Shown here: in pieces, positions 15,454 through 24,407 of the stretch
How the letters are laid out: every line of letters starts with the position of its first letter
Numbering within the stretch: position 1 is the first letter of the stretch
From: Sphingobacterium faecale
Lineage (GTDB): Bacteria; Bacteroidota; Bacteroidia; Sphingobacteriales; Sphingobacteriaceae
Direction: 5' to 3'
Length of the DNA: 63,072 nucleotides
Assembly (NCBI RefSeq): GCF_016746095.1
Contig: NZ_JAERTY010000017.1
Coordinates: forward strand, 1-63,072
Notes under the pieces: model-generated
What the model saw: only the letters and a program-made list of their open reading frames with translations
Told to the model about the DNA's origin: nothing
Database searches by the model: none
Program-made: the position numbers and the translations under genes

Positions 15454-18400
15454 TTATTTAAAGGTAAAATTGAGCGAAAAATTATACGTTCTGGTTTTTG
15501 GATACATAGAGTTGTCCATAGCGGGTCCAGCGATGCGATCTACACGATCGTAGGCCTCCGGATTCACACCCGGATACTTGGTAAACAGAAACAGGTTATT
15601 GACACTCATTCCTATCTGTGCGCGAGATAATACGGGCACATAGCGTTCTAACAAAGAGGTAGGAGGATCATATGACAACCTTACGTTGTTAATTTTGAAA
15701 TACGAAGCGTCGTAAATCCAGTAGTCGTGAAAGTATGAGGTTAACGGCTTCGCTCTGCCAAACTGTCTTGTATCATTCTCCGGGTTCATCAACATCTTAG
15801 GATAAGGCGCATCGGGTCGATCTGGAGTCCAACGGTTCAAGTTCAGCTTTAACAGGTTTTTTGGATTAGAAGATGAGAACTGGAACTGATTTTCCATTAC
15901 TGACCAATTCTTAGAAGCGCCCACACTGTAACTTCCCTGTGCACTAAAGGTGAATCCTTTGTAGCGAACCCTCGTGGAGACCCCTCCAAAAAAATCCGGA
16001 AATGATTTTCCTAATATTTGTCGTTCTACCTCATTGTAACTGGCCGTACCGGTACCAAACTCCACCCAACCATTTCCATTATTGTCTTTCAGAATAATTT
16101 CGCCGGGTGCCATATGAAACGCTTGGTAATAATTATATTCATTCAAGCTATGGTAATAAGCCACCTCTTCCCAAGAGGAGAACAAACCGTCTGTACGATA
16201 TCCATAAAATAAACCAATTGGCTCGCCTACTTTGAGAATTGTGGCTGCATGCGCACTGAGACGTTTTAGATCTGCATCCATACGCTTCAACTCATTTCGA
16301 TTTTGACCAATATTTCCGCTTATCGACCAGTGAATGGTTCGGTTACGTACGGGGTGAATGGTAAGGTCTAGCTCTATACCGCGGTTTTCAATATCAATCA
16401 AATTAGCCATGGTCGATGTAGAGATCAGTCCAGAGCTCAGAGGTAGACTATAGGAGTTCAACGCACCTTTAGTAAATTTGTTGTAGTAGTTGATGCTTCC
16501 TTCTAACAGTCCACGTTTAAATAAACTGAAATCAATACCCAAATCGTATTGTGTGGAGGTTTCCCATGCCAATTGATCATTCGCCACTTGTTGTGGTACA
16601 ATGCCGGTGTTGTTGTTATAGCTGGAAGAAGTGAAGGTAGTCATCCAACCGTATGCAGGTACAGCCGCGTTGGCCGTGCGTCCCCATGCGCCACGAAGTT
16701 TAAACATGTCTACCCAAGGTACTTGCTTTTTGAACCACTTGTTTTCGCCGATATTCCATGCGCCCGCTACAGAAGGGAAATTTGCATAGCGTGCGTTAGG
16801 TGCCATGCGGCTGGTTCCGTCGCGACGCATTGAAACGGTAAGCATGTATTCCCTGTTGTAATTATAGTTTGCCCGGAATACATACGAAAGCATAGACGCG
16901 CGCCAAGCCGTTCCGGTCGACTGTAACGGTGTGGTGCCGTGAAATGGCCCGTTTAATGCATTATCTTCAGGGAAGTTATCAATCGTACGATTTTCACTGA
17001 AAGAAGAATTTTGAATGTAATTGAACGCCGCTACACCATCCACATTGTGACGTCTCTTGAAAGTGCGACGGTAGCTGAGTCTGGTGTCAAACTCAAACTT
17101 TCCTGTCTTACTTAGTCCTTCAATACGACGTCCTTGTCGTGGTAGTGTGGTGCTCCAATTATTACTTCCAATGGCGGTGTTGCTGGCATAATAAATGGAC
17201 CGATTTGACAAGCTGTTGTTCTGTGATACCAAGGTTTTCCATGTCAACCCCGGCACAGACTTTTGCGGTGTTACCTGGATGTATCCCGCCATTCGATAGG
17301 TGAGACTAAGCGAATTTCGATCGGTGCCTTCTAATGCAATGAGTGGGTTTCGGTAGCCTGTGGCGGTGGCGGGAACGAAAATGCTGCCATCTTCGTTTCT
17401 AGCCGGCATATCTGGACGCATAGTCAATGCATCTGCCAAACTTACCGGAGATTCATCTCGATCTTGCGAAGAGCCTGAAAGAATCATGCCGTATTGAAAC
17501 AGCTTACTTTGTTTTGAATCTAATTTGAAGTCAAGGTTATAGCGCTTGTAGCCCGAACCGATTACTTGTCCAACCTCATCGGTATACCCCAACCCTATGG
17601 TATAACCCAGCTGTTCACCTCGACCTGTTATATTGAGATTATGATTCGCATTTACTGCTGGTTGATATAACAGTCCTAACCAATCTGTGTCTTCTTCACC
17701 CCAAAAGCCCTGTTCAATCGTAGTCCGATAGATTGTAGAATATGCAGCAATATCTCCAATTAACGCATTATTCCCGATCATATTCATATCGCGCACACGG
17801 TTCCAAAGCGATTCTGCAAATAAGGTTTTAAATTCATCGGCGTTGAGCATCTCCAAGGGTTCGTTGAGTGTGACTTTTCCATAATTGAACCGATAACCAA
17901 TAGTCGGGGGTGAGTTGAAGCCATTCTTTGTAGTGATCATAAATACACCACCGGCGCCTCTTGATCCATAAATAGAGCTGGCAGATGCGCCTTTTAGAAT
18001 ATCTATGGATAAGATATCGTTCGGGTTGATATCATTGAAGCTAAAACTCTCATCCATTGGGATATCGTCGATAACAATTAGCGGCCCTAAATTTCCTTCT
18101 AAACTTGACATTCCGCGCATAATAACCATAGGTTCCTCGCCAGGTGCTCCAGTTCCCATCATGGTCATCATTCCAGGCACCTGTCCTTGAATAATTTCGA
18201 CTACACTGGATGCTGCATTTTCTTGAAATATCAATGAATCTACACTGGATACTGCATCAGTCATCGTTCGTCTGGTCGATGTACCGTATCCTAATACGAC
18301 TACTTCATCCAAATCTTCTTTAGTTTGGACTAATATGACATTCACTTCTTCAGTATTGTTAATGTGTATGGTCTTTGTAGTATAGCCAACAAATTGAATC

Positions 18401-18996
18401 TTTACAACGGCACTTTGACGATCAGTTTCTAAAATAAAATTCCCATTCTGATTGGTTTGAGTTACATTTGATGTGCCAATTATCTGTACAGAAGCACCTA
18501 CCAAAGGCTTACCATTTTCATCCACCACCCTTCCTCTTATACTTTGATGTTGTTTAGAATCTACAGGTAAGACAAAATCTACATTTTTATTATTCAATTT
18601 TGTCTCTTTCTGTATTATCTTCACAACAATAATTCCATCTACGAGCTCATATTTAAAGGGTTGATCAATAAATAATTTATCAAGAGCTTTTTCAAGGGTA
18701 ACATTTTTTAAATTTAAATTCACCACTTTAGACTTACGAAGTATCTGTTCATTATAAGAAAAGTCACAAGCTGTCTGTCGCTGTAACTCCTCTAATACCT
18801 GCGATAGCACACCATTTTTCACATTCAAAGTCACCTTCTGCGCAAGTACTCTGGCAGATAATTGGATACTAAAAAGTAAAACAAAAACTGCAGTTAATTT
18901 CATTACAATTAGTAATTTTAGAATTTGTCTTCGAAACAGAAAAGCAGAGCAATAACCATAGCCTTTCCTTTCCTTGAAAACAAGGTAATTATTCAT
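15454..18996 (-). CDS. SusC/RagA-family TonB-dependent transporter with STN domain (locus 1)
   Basis: A 1180-residue outer-membrane transporter. Residues 1-53 are a long signal region ending ARVLAQ. An STN signalling domain follows (about 54-125: VTLNVKNGVLSQVLEELQRQ, ending VDGIIVVK), then a CarboxypepD_reg-like domain (about 152-235: IRGRVVDENGKPLVGASVQI), a plug (DLDEVVVLGYGTS onward) and a 22-strand-type barrel ending FSLNFTFK. The STN domain is the part that signals to FecR-type anti-sigma factors, and fecR lies directly upstream. No glycosidase is in the operon, so the substrate may not be a plain polysaccharide. Confidence 0.92.
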   Translation of the reverse strand: MNNYLVFKERKGYGYCSAFLFRRQILKLLIVMKLTAVFVLLFSIQLSARVLAQKVTLNVKNGVLSQVLEELQRQTACDFSYNEQILRKSKVVNLNLKNVTLEKALDKLFIDQPFKYELVDGIIVVKIIQKETKLNNKNVDFVLPVDSKQHQSIRGRVVDENGKPLVGASVQIIGTSNVTQTNQNGNFILETDRQSAVVKIQFVGYTTKTIHINNTEEVNVILVQTKEDLDEVVVLGYGTSTRRTMTDAVSSVDSLIFQENAASSVVEIIQGQVPGMMTMMGTGAPGEEPMVIMRGMSSLEGNLGPLIVIDDIPMDESFSFNDINPNDILSIDILKGASASSIYGSRGAGGVFMITTKNGFNSPPTIGYRFNYGKVTLNEPLEMLNADEFKTLFAESLWNRVRDMNMIGNNALIGDIAAYSTIYRTTIEQGFWGEEDTDWLGLLYQPAVNANHNLNITGRGEQLGYTIGLGYTDEVGQVIGSGYKRYNLDFKLDSKQSKLFQYGMILSGSSQDRDESPVSLADALTMRPDMPARNEDGSIFVPATATGYRNPLIALEGTDRNSLSLTYRMAGYIQVTPQKSVPGLTWKTLVSQNNSLSNRSIYYASNTAIGSNNWSTTLPRQGRRIEGLSKTGKFEFDTRLSYRRTFKRRHNVDGVAAFNYIQNSSFSENRTIDNFPEDNALNGPFHGTTPLQSTGTAWRASMLSYVFRANYNYNREYMLTVSMRRDGTSRMAPNARYANFPSVAGAWNIGENKWFKKQVPWVDMFKLRGAWGRTANAAVPAYGWMTTFTSSSYNNNTGIVPQQVANDQLAWETSTQYDLGIDFSLFKRGLLEGSINYYNKFTKGALNSYSLPLSSGLISTSTMANLIDIENRGIELDLTIHPVRNRTIHWSISGNIGQNRNELKRMDADLKRLSAHAATILKVGEPIGLFYGYRTDGLFSSWEEVAYYHSLNEYNYYQAFHMAPGEIILKDNNGNGWVEFGTGTASYNEVERQILGKSFPDFFGGVSTRVRYKGFTFSAQGSYSVGASKNWSVMENQFQFSSSNPKNLLKLNLNRWTPDRPDAPYPKMLMNPENDTRQFGRAKPLTSYFHDYWIYDASYFKINNVRLSYDPPTSLLERYVPVLSRAQIGMSVNNLFLFTKYPGVNPEAYDRVDRIAGPAMDNSMYPKTRTYNFSLNFTFK

Positions 18997-19057
18997 ATAT
19001 TTGTGTATTAGGATTAAACAATCTAGTTAATTGATATAGGTTTATCGTTTCAATTAT

Positions 19058-19111
19058 GTTTGTTCTAATGAAGCCGGAGTGCACCACCACTCTCGGCTTT
19101 TTTTGACAAAC
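19058..19111 (-). promoter_or_regulatory. Stem-loop in the leader before susC (locus 1)
   Basis: AAGCCGGAGTG (19071-19081) pairs with CACTCTCGGCTT (19088-19099), giving 11 bp with one bulged T and a 6-nt loop; outer arms GTTTGT (19058-19063) and ACAAAC (19106-19111) extend it. It lies between fecR and susC, about 75 nt before the susC start. A T run follows on the plus strand only, so on the coding strand it is a leader structure or a processing/attenuation site rather than a textbook terminator. Confidence 0.5.
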
Positions 19112-19125
19112 TTTTTTCTGTTTAT

Positions 19126-20280
19126 CTATTTCATAAGCACAAGCCTCCGCCCTTGTATTTTAAACTTTACATTACTTATCTCTTCGAGTGCATACAAAAT
19201 GCTAGACAGTTTTTTATCCCTCTTGATCGAAGCGTGCACGAGAATCTCCTTAGGTATATCATAATATTCTATTTCTAAATCATACCAACGCTCTAATTGC
19301 TGCAGTGCTTCCGGCAAAGGAGTACTTTTAAATCGGAACATCCCTTCCTTCCAAGCAATATATTCAGACACTTCCACGGTCGAAACCTTTACCTTTTGAT
19401 CAATTAAAACAGCTTGTTGTCCAGGCGAAAGAAACACCGCATCACTGGAATTAGAATCAGCATCCACAGCTGATAAGGAAACTCTACCCTCTACCAATGT
19501 AGTAACAAGTTTCTTATTATAACTATTCACATTAAAAGCTGTGCCCAACACTTGGATACGTTGATTCTTACTAAGCACAATGAAAGGATTCTTGACATCG
19601 TGGACCACTTCGAAATAAACCTCTCCCGTTGTTTCAATCTCTCTTTTTCCTCCAGTAAAGTATGTTGGATATGTTATGGAAGAAGCCGCATTAAGCCAGA
19701 CCTTTGTTCCATCAGGTAATGTGACTTGATACGTACCACCAATTGGCGTTTGGACTGTGGCATACTCCGCAGCTTGCAAGGTCACTGCTTTTCCATCAGA
19801 ATAAACATAACTTCCATCCACTGTCATTAAGCTAGACTGGGTTGAATCCAGCTCTAAGCGCTCACCATTAGAGAAGGTAATCTGTGCACGATTACCACCA
19901 GGCAACACATCGTTAGTATATGTAAGCTCTTCAGTACTTACAGACTCTTGGCTCCTCCATATATAGAAATAACCTCCCAATACAAAAAACAATAATACTG
20001 CCGCTACATATGGCACCCATCTTCGGTGGCGTATTAGCCGCACTGATTTTTGTTTAATATCCCTAGGTTGTAAACGCGTCTGAATCTGGGCATAAAACCC
20101 CGCAACATCGATTTCGAAATCCGAATCGACACTGGTACTCCATCCCATACGAATTAAATGCTGCACGTCTTCTGGTTCCGATCGCTCTACGTATTGCAAA
20201 AGCTTATCTACCTCTTCAGGGGTAGCTCTGTCATCCAAAAACCGTCGGTATATATGTTCGATATATTTTTTCGAATCCAT
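19126..20280 (-). CDS. FecR-family anti-sigma factor (locus 1)
   Basis: A 384-residue inner-membrane protein. The cytosolic N-terminus (about 1-80) binds the sigma factor, a single membrane helix follows (VPYVAAVLLFFVLGGYFYIW, about 90-109), then a periplasmic FecR domain (about 170-265: VQTPIGGTYQVTLPDGTKVWL, VEGRVSLSA, FLSPGQQAVL) and a C-terminal DUF4974-type domain (about 310-380: FKSTPLPEALQQLERWYDLEI). It receives the STN signal from the SusC of the same locus. It lies 66 nt downstream of its sigma gene. Confidence 0.92.
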   Translation of the reverse strand: MDSKKYIEHIYRRFLDDRATPEEVDKLLQYVERSEPEDVQHLIRMGWSTSVDSDFEIDVAGFYAQIQTRLQPRDIKQKSVRLIRHRRWVPYVAAVLLFFVLGGYFYIWRSQESVSTEELTYTNDVLPGGNRAQITFSNGERLELDSTQSSLMTVDGSYVYSDGKAVTLQAAEYATVQTPIGGTYQVTLPDGTKVWLNAASSITYPTYFTGGKREIETTGEVYFEVVHDVKNPFIVLSKNQRIQVLGTAFNVNSYNKKLVTTLVEGRVSLSAVDADSNSSDAVFLSPGQQAVLIDQKVKVSTVEVSEYIAWKEGMFRFKSTPLPEALQQLERWYDLEIEYYDIPKEILVHASIKRDKKLSSILYALEEISNVKFKIQGRRLVLMK

Positions 20281-20346
20281 TTATAGGTGTGTTTATAAGG
20301 GTATACGCACCACTATAAAAAAAGGACTACTCTGATTTAAAAAATA

Positions 20347-20946
20347 TTAATAGCACGATAAAATAAGGAATAAGAGTATAGCTGAATCCGAATTTTTTTG
20401 ATCCTGAAAGTAAGATTTGAGTGTATGCATACTTTTGACTATATGATTACGGACAGTGTTGGTCGATATGCCCATAATATCTGCTGCCTCCTCATAACTC
20501 TTCTCTTCAATTTTACAAAGTATAAAGGCTTGTCTACGTAAAGGAGGCATAGTCGCTATTGCTTCGTGCAATAGTGTAATGGCTTCTTTTTTGAATAATG
20601 TCTGTTCGATCTGATCATAGCTCTCCTGACTAGTCATTCGCAGGGTATCACGGAGCTTTTCAGTACGAGCTGCCTTTCTATAAAAATCATACACCATATT
20701 TTCAGCTATACGATAGAGATATGCTGAAAATGGCTGTTGTATATCTATCTGCTCACGACGCTCCCAGATCCGTACAAAAAGCTCCTGGAAGAGCTCATCT
20801 ACTTCTTCGGAAACCTTAACCATACGTCTTATTTTCAAATAAACAGGCTTCGCATGCTTTGTATACAAAAGTTCAAAAGCCCCTTGATCTCCCTCTTTGA
20901 GTCGTTGAAGAAGCGTAATATCGAAATGTAATTTTTCCGTAGGCAA
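20347..20946 (-). CDS. ECF RNA polymerase sigma factor (locus 1)
   Basis: A 199-residue sigma-70 factor of the Bacteroidota ECF type. The region 2 core is DELFQELFVRIWERRE with FSAYLYRIAENMVYDFYRK; region 4 is MPPLRRQAFILCKIEEKSYEEA with the HTH ADIMGISTNTVRNHIVKSM. The gene heads the fecR-susC-susD operon on the minus strand, the usual arrangement for cell-surface signalling loci. A hydrophobic tail (AILLFLILSC) ends the protein. Confidence 0.92.
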   Translation of the reverse strand: MPTEKLHFDITLLQRLKEGDQGAFELLYTKHAKPVYLKIRRMVKVSEEVDELFQELFVRIWERREQIDIQQPFSAYLYRIAENMVYDFYRKAARTEKLRDTLRMTSQESYDQIEQTLFKKEAITLLHEAIATMPPLRRQAFILCKIEEKSYEEAADIMGISTNTVRNHIVKSMHTLKSYFQDQKNSDSAILLFLILSCY

Positions 20947-21155
20947 TGTTCTATAAAGGTCAGTTTCGAAGACACTAAGATATAGAATATTTATTTAAAT
21001 AAAAACCACACATCACCTTAGGCAAGATCAATCTACTGAATAAAAACACTTTCCATTCTTTACCTGTTAATAAATGGCGATGGACTCAACCTCTAACTGG
21101 TCGCAGGGAATCTTGACTAATAGGCTATCGTGAGGGATGCTAGATAGCATAATAG

Positions 21156-21184
21156 AAAAAGCTGAACGTGGTGTTCAGCTTTTT
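21156..21184. terminator. Bidirectional terminator hairpin of Rpn 3' end, copy 2
   Basis: The same 12-bp stem and 5-nt loop as at 9753-9781 (arms 21156-21167 and 21173-21184), T-tailed on both strands. It lies directly downstream of the broken Rpn gene on the minus strand and probably was its terminator; it also lies upstream of the sigma gene of locus 1. Confidence 0.8.
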
Positions 21185-21207
21185 TGTATTTATGACCCTG
21201 AGGGTAT

Positions 21208-21617
21208 CTATTTCAGGTGTTCTATTTCTTCGATACTGAGGCCTGTGATCTCCTGAATATCCTCTTTTAAAAAGCCCTTACCCAACATCTTACGGGCGGT
21301 CTCAAGGGCTTTTTTATGTTCGCCTTCAGCCATTGCCTCCCTTTTTGCAAAAGCTATGGTATTATTATAATCGCGTTTGCGATATAAGCTGGATATGTAT
21401 GTCATCCCACCAGGAAGTGCTCACCTCCATCCCCTATACAGCGTAGATCGAAGACGACCTTGCGCTCACTGCTATGCTCGCCATCTTCCTCGACATTAGC
21501 ATAATGGAGATCTGCAATAACATGCTCACCCTCCAATAGGCTGTTCAGAAAATTGATTAGGTTGATTTTGTTCTCCTCCCGGCCGAAATAGTATTTCCAG
21601 CCAAAACCGATTCCGAC
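21208..21617 (-). pseudogene. Rpn-family PD-(D/E)XK nuclease/transposase, internally deleted
   Basis: The 3' part (21208-21405) encodes 65 residues ending KKALETARKMLGKGFLKEDIQ and LSIEEIEHLK, the typical Rpn tail. Upstream, in another frame (about 21406-21617), lies the N-terminal part: GWKYYFGREENKINLINFLN, then EGEHVIADLHYANVEEDG and RKVVFDLRCIGDGGEHFLV. The segment that should follow (VEMQ and the rest of the nuclease core, well over 100 residues) is missing, and the frames do not match. The protein cannot be made whole. Rpn proteins promote recombination and are often present in many copies in Bacteroidota. Confidence 0.75.
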
Positions 21618-21806
21618 CTAGTCGGATGACCTCATGAGTACCTTAAAAAACTTACTCTCACAAATAATCGGTAAGAATTTCGATGTACCGACTTGTTTTG
21701 CTTCTTGTTTTAATTCGTCTCTGCATAATATGGAAGTTTAATTTGAAATAGTATGTTAATTCATAAAGCAAACCTCCATAAACTAAAATTATTAGCCGTA
21801 AGTTAA

Positions 21807-21830
21807 CCGTTTATATCCGTGTATAAACGG
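21807..21830. repeat. Inverted repeat at the left border of repeat copy A
   Basis: CCGTTTATA (21807-21815) and TATAAACGG (21822-21830) are perfect 9-bp arms with a 6-nt spacer. They end exactly where the 225-bp repeat copy A begins. The other copy (24408) lacks this palindrome. Role unknown. Confidence 0.5.
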
Positions 21831-22059
21831 ATAGTGAGGAGTCGTCGCTTGTGGGCAGAAAGTAACTCGGCAGTCGTTGGACGCGGTGCTACTAACGTGA
21901 AATGATGCCGGTAGGTTTAGCGACATCGACCAGCTAGAAGATAAGTTGTAAGAAAGCTTCCCTATTTGAAAGGTGATAAAATCGGCTATAAGGTAGGGAA
22001 AGTGAGATAGCTCCTTCTCGTCTATTGTGATGCAATTAAATATTGGATATATTAGGGAA
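21830..22059 (+). repeat. Direct repeat of about 225 bp, copy A
   Basis: This stretch matches 24408-24633 over its whole length at high identity, with some small indels. Both copies lie directly upstream of plus-strand genes (22077 and 24691). The left end contains a degenerate ORF6N-like trace (CGQKV), followed by RFSDIDQLEDKL and PYLKGDKIGYKVGKVR in changing frames. Differences between the copies in the RF[ST]DIDQLEDKL stretch are mostly synonymous, so the unit derives from coding DNA. Confidence 0.75.
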
Positions 22060-22076
22060 TAATTTAACTGCAGACT

Positions 22077-22421
22077 ATGCTGTTTGAAATATTGGAGACT
22101 ATCGGGCAAATTTTATTCAATAGGAATAGCTCATCGCCTGAGTCTTCGGGTAAAGATACCCGTAAGGAGAACCGTGCATGTAACTGGATATTGGCTATTG
22201 GACTAGCCATATCCTTCGGACTATTACTTCTAACATGGGAAGGGTTAAATACTTTATTCTTGGGTATATTATTTGGAATTTCACTCTTGACTGTTCCCCT
22301 AGGTGCATTTATACTGATTAAACTCAATGTGCTGAGACCAATGACGATGATAAACTTTTTTAAGACGTGCCTGGCTATATCAGTATCAGTGAGTATGCTG
22401 ACAGTATGGATATACCAATAG
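22077..22421 (+). CDS. Small membrane protein (114 aa)
   Basis: A 114-residue protein with a charged N-terminal segment (about 15-32, NRNSSSPESSGKDTRKENRA) and three hydrophobic helices (ILAIGLAISFGLLLLTW, FLGILFGISLLTVPLGAFIL, FKTCLAISVSVSMLTVWIY). It begins 17 nt after repeat copy A and is followed 13 nt later by the DUF2071-like remnant. No family is recognised. Confidence 0.6.
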   Translation: MLFEILETIGQILFNRNSSSPESSGKDTRKENRACNWILAIGLAISFGLLLLTWEGLNTLFLGILFGISLLTVPLGAFILIKLNVLRPMTMINFFKTCLAISVSVSMLTVWIYQ

Positions 22422-22434
22422 AATTTAATAAGAT

Positions 22435-22752
22435 ATGCTAGTACCTACTATCCGTGGAATTATCGAAGTGAATGCACTACGCAGTGACTGTTTTGCCAAT
22501 AATTCGATATTCAACTCCCTCGAAAATGCTTCTTCATTCTTTGCTAATGGATCAATCGGTTATTCGCCTAATGGAAACGGATTCGAGAGGTGGGAACTGG
22601 TTACTTATCAATGGAAGGTAGAACCTCTAGAGGTGTTGAATGTAAAATCGAGCTTCTTTGACGACAGATCAATCTTTCCGGAAGGAAGTATACAGTTTGA
22701 TAATGCGCTGTTGATGGAGAATATTGAGCATGAATGGAGAGCGGTGAAATAG
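22435..22752 (+). pseudogene. DUF2071-like protein with large in-frame deletion
   Basis: The open frame is intact (105 residues), but the content is only the two ends of a longer family. MLVPTIRGIIE matches the start of DUF2071/YqjF-like proteins. The rest matches their end: SLENASSFFANGSIGYSPNG, then VEPLEVLNVKSSFFDDRSIF and IQFDNALLMENIEHEW. Roughly 100 or more residues between them, including most of the beta-sandwich core, are gone. A short stable product is possible but should lack the usual fold. The next gene starts 11 nt downstream. Confidence 0.55.
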
Positions 22753-22763
22753 ATGAAAAGGAA

Positions 22764-23402
22764 ATGAAGAAAGTATATATTTTGAGCGGCCTTGGCGTGG
22801 ACAGCAGGGTATTTGACAGAATAGATTTCACGGGCTACGATGTGACTCATCTGGAGTGGATAGCTCCTCGTGCCAAAGAAAACATGATGTCGTATGCTAA
22901 AAGAATAGCTGAAGTAATTACGGAAAAGAATGCTACTATAATCGGTCTGTCGTTTGGTGGGATGATAGCCATGGAAATTGCGAAAATTAGAGATGTGCGC
23001 AAAATTGTATTACTTGCATCGGCCAAAGGGCATAAGGAATTACCCCGGTTCAATAGAATATTCGGTAGCCTAAACCTACATAGACTCGTACCGGAGCGGA
23101 TTTTGAAGCACCATAGTCGATTCAGTGATTATCTGTTTGGCATATCGTCTCCAGAAGAGAGCTTAATGCTTAAACAGATTCTGGCTGATACGGATCCCGT
23201 TTTTTTGAAATGGGCAATGGACCAGATCGTACACTGGAAGAATGATGCTTCACCTGAAAATATAGTACATATACATGGCGATAAGGATCATATCATTCCT
23301 ATCAAAAATATTGAACCAACGCATGTAATCGAGAATGCAGGACATTTTATGACCATATCCCATGCTAAGGAAATAGAAGTTTTGTTGAAGAGCATTTTAT
23401 GA
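22764..23402 (+). CDS. Alpha/beta hydrolase
   Basis: Start chosen at ATG 22764, which gives KKVYILSGLGVDSRVFDRI, a normal first strand of the fold; the longer frame from 22734 adds 10 polar residues. About 212 residues. The nucleophile elbow is GLSFGG (serine at about residue 71), the acid is probably in HGDKDHIIP, and the histidine is in NAGHFMTIS. The oxyanion region is SGLGVDS. Soluble and cytosolic, with no signal peptide. Substrate unknown; it resembles small carboxylesterase-like hydrolases. Confidence 0.8.
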   Translation: MKKVYILSGLGVDSRVFDRIDFTGYDVTHLEWIAPRAKENMMSYAKRIAEVITEKNATIIGLSFGGMIAMEIAKIRDVRKIVLLASAKGHKELPRFNRIFGSLNLHRLVPERILKHHSRFSDYLFGISSPEESLMLKQILADTDPVFLKWAMDQIVHWKNDASPENIVHIHGDKDHIIPIKNIEPTHVIENAGHFMTISHAKEIEVLLKSIL

Positions 23403-23442
23403 AAAACAAATCTTGTTGAATAGATAGGTTCTTAGCTAGATT

Positions 23443-23544
23443 ATGGAACAGCATCCAGCAAGCGCAGTAGATACGAACCTCGCAGATGAGGTATTGATGA
23501 ATAGAATATATGCCTTTCGTGACCAGAAGGTGATCCGCCTGTAG
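23443..23544 (+). pseudogene. ORF6N-domain protein, N-terminal fragment
   Basis: ATG at 23443 encodes 33 residues including LADEVLMNRIYAFRDQKVI, the start of the ORF6N domain found in phage and mobile-element regulators, then stops. The sequence around the stop (gtgatccgcc..tagtcggacgc) also occurs in the 225-bp repeat copy B. It then joins directly to the duplicated abiEi fragment. Confidence 0.55.
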
Positions 23545-23552
23545 TCGGACGC

Positions 23553-23824
23553 AACGCTTAGGTTAATCCACATACATTAAGACTGATAAAGATTATTGAT
23601 CTGTTTGTGAATCCATACAGGTGTATACACAACTTGATTTTTCATCACTTTCTCATCTAGCTTTATTACAGCTTTCTTGATGGTCTCTAAAAAATCTTCT
23701 GTAATATCCTGTTGCCCTTTCTCCTTAAAGGCCTGCACAATAAGATGCTGTAACTCGTCTTTTATCGCAAAGCTTTTAGGAACAGTGCGTTTAAATTTGA
23801 TGGTTCGATTTCCTATTTTCACTT
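23553..23824 (-). pseudogene. abiEi/DUF6088 C-terminal fragment, second copy
   Basis: About 270 bp match 3073-3343 with few differences, covering the last 90 or so residues of the AbiEi-like protein plus the first codons of abiEii (MWINLS). The open frame on the minus strand (23577-23846) begins MDGPAICK from unrelated sequence and then reads VKIGNRTIKFKRTVPKSFAI. The winged-helix part and the toxin gene are missing. It should not bind the operator. Confidence 0.75.
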
Positions 23825-23895
23825 TGCAAATGGCGGGACCATCCACGAACGTAGGCTCGCTTTGACATGGATGATCTCAGACGGAACACATCAAT

Positions 23896-24249
23896 TCAGC
23901 TACCAAACCAGAAAACGGCTGTATATGGCTTAAGTAGTTCAAACGTGATACTGAAGACAAGGACACTTAATATCGAGATAACTAAGAAAATGATCGAAGT
24001 ATTGAATCTACGTATGTAAGTAGCATGTGTTAGATTGTTGTGAGGTCTATTCAACAAAAGCAAGGCGCTGACACTATAGAATAAACCTATTGTAGCTATA
24101 ACTCCTCCAAAAATTAATGCTGCTAAGTTCGCTAGAATTAATAGCGTTGATTTTAATCTTGCAAATTTTGGGTAATTAGTACCTTCCCCTTTGCTGTATT
24201 TAGGAAAGGACAATCCAAATATTCTAGGATAGGTATCGGTGGTTCTCAT
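23896..24249 (-). CDS. Small membrane protein (117 aa)
   Basis: A 117-residue protein with a polar N-terminus (MRTTDTYPRIFGLSFPKYSK) and two clear hydrophobic spans plus a weaker third (LLILANLAALIFGGVIATIG, VSALLLL, FLVISILSVLVFSITFELL). No family is recognised. It is flanked by the abiEi fragment and repeat copy B. Confidence 0.55.
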   Translation of the reverse strand: MRTTDTYPRIFGLSFPKYSKGEGTNYPKFARLKSTLLILANLAALIFGGVIATIGLFYSVSALLLLNRPHNNLTHATYIRRFNTSIIFLVISILSVLVFSITFELLKPYTAVFWFGS

Positions 24250-24407
24250 AATTAATGAGCTGAATATACGAAAACCATCCGTTATTCTGTCATATCACAT
24301 GATCGAAATACATATATTGGAAGTAATGTATGCTTCACATCAATCTATGCAATACCCAAGAGACAGTACTACCTAGCAATAATGACGCAATAAACACAAA
24401 ACTGATC

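Noticed and set aside
21208..21405. Complete small gene of 65 residues
   Set aside because: It is only the tail of an Rpn-family gene; matching N-terminal sequence lies upstream in another frame.
23577..23846. Apparent complete 89-residue gene
   Set aside because: Nearly all of it is the duplicated end of the AbiEi-like gene; the first residues come from unrelated sequence, so it is a fragment.
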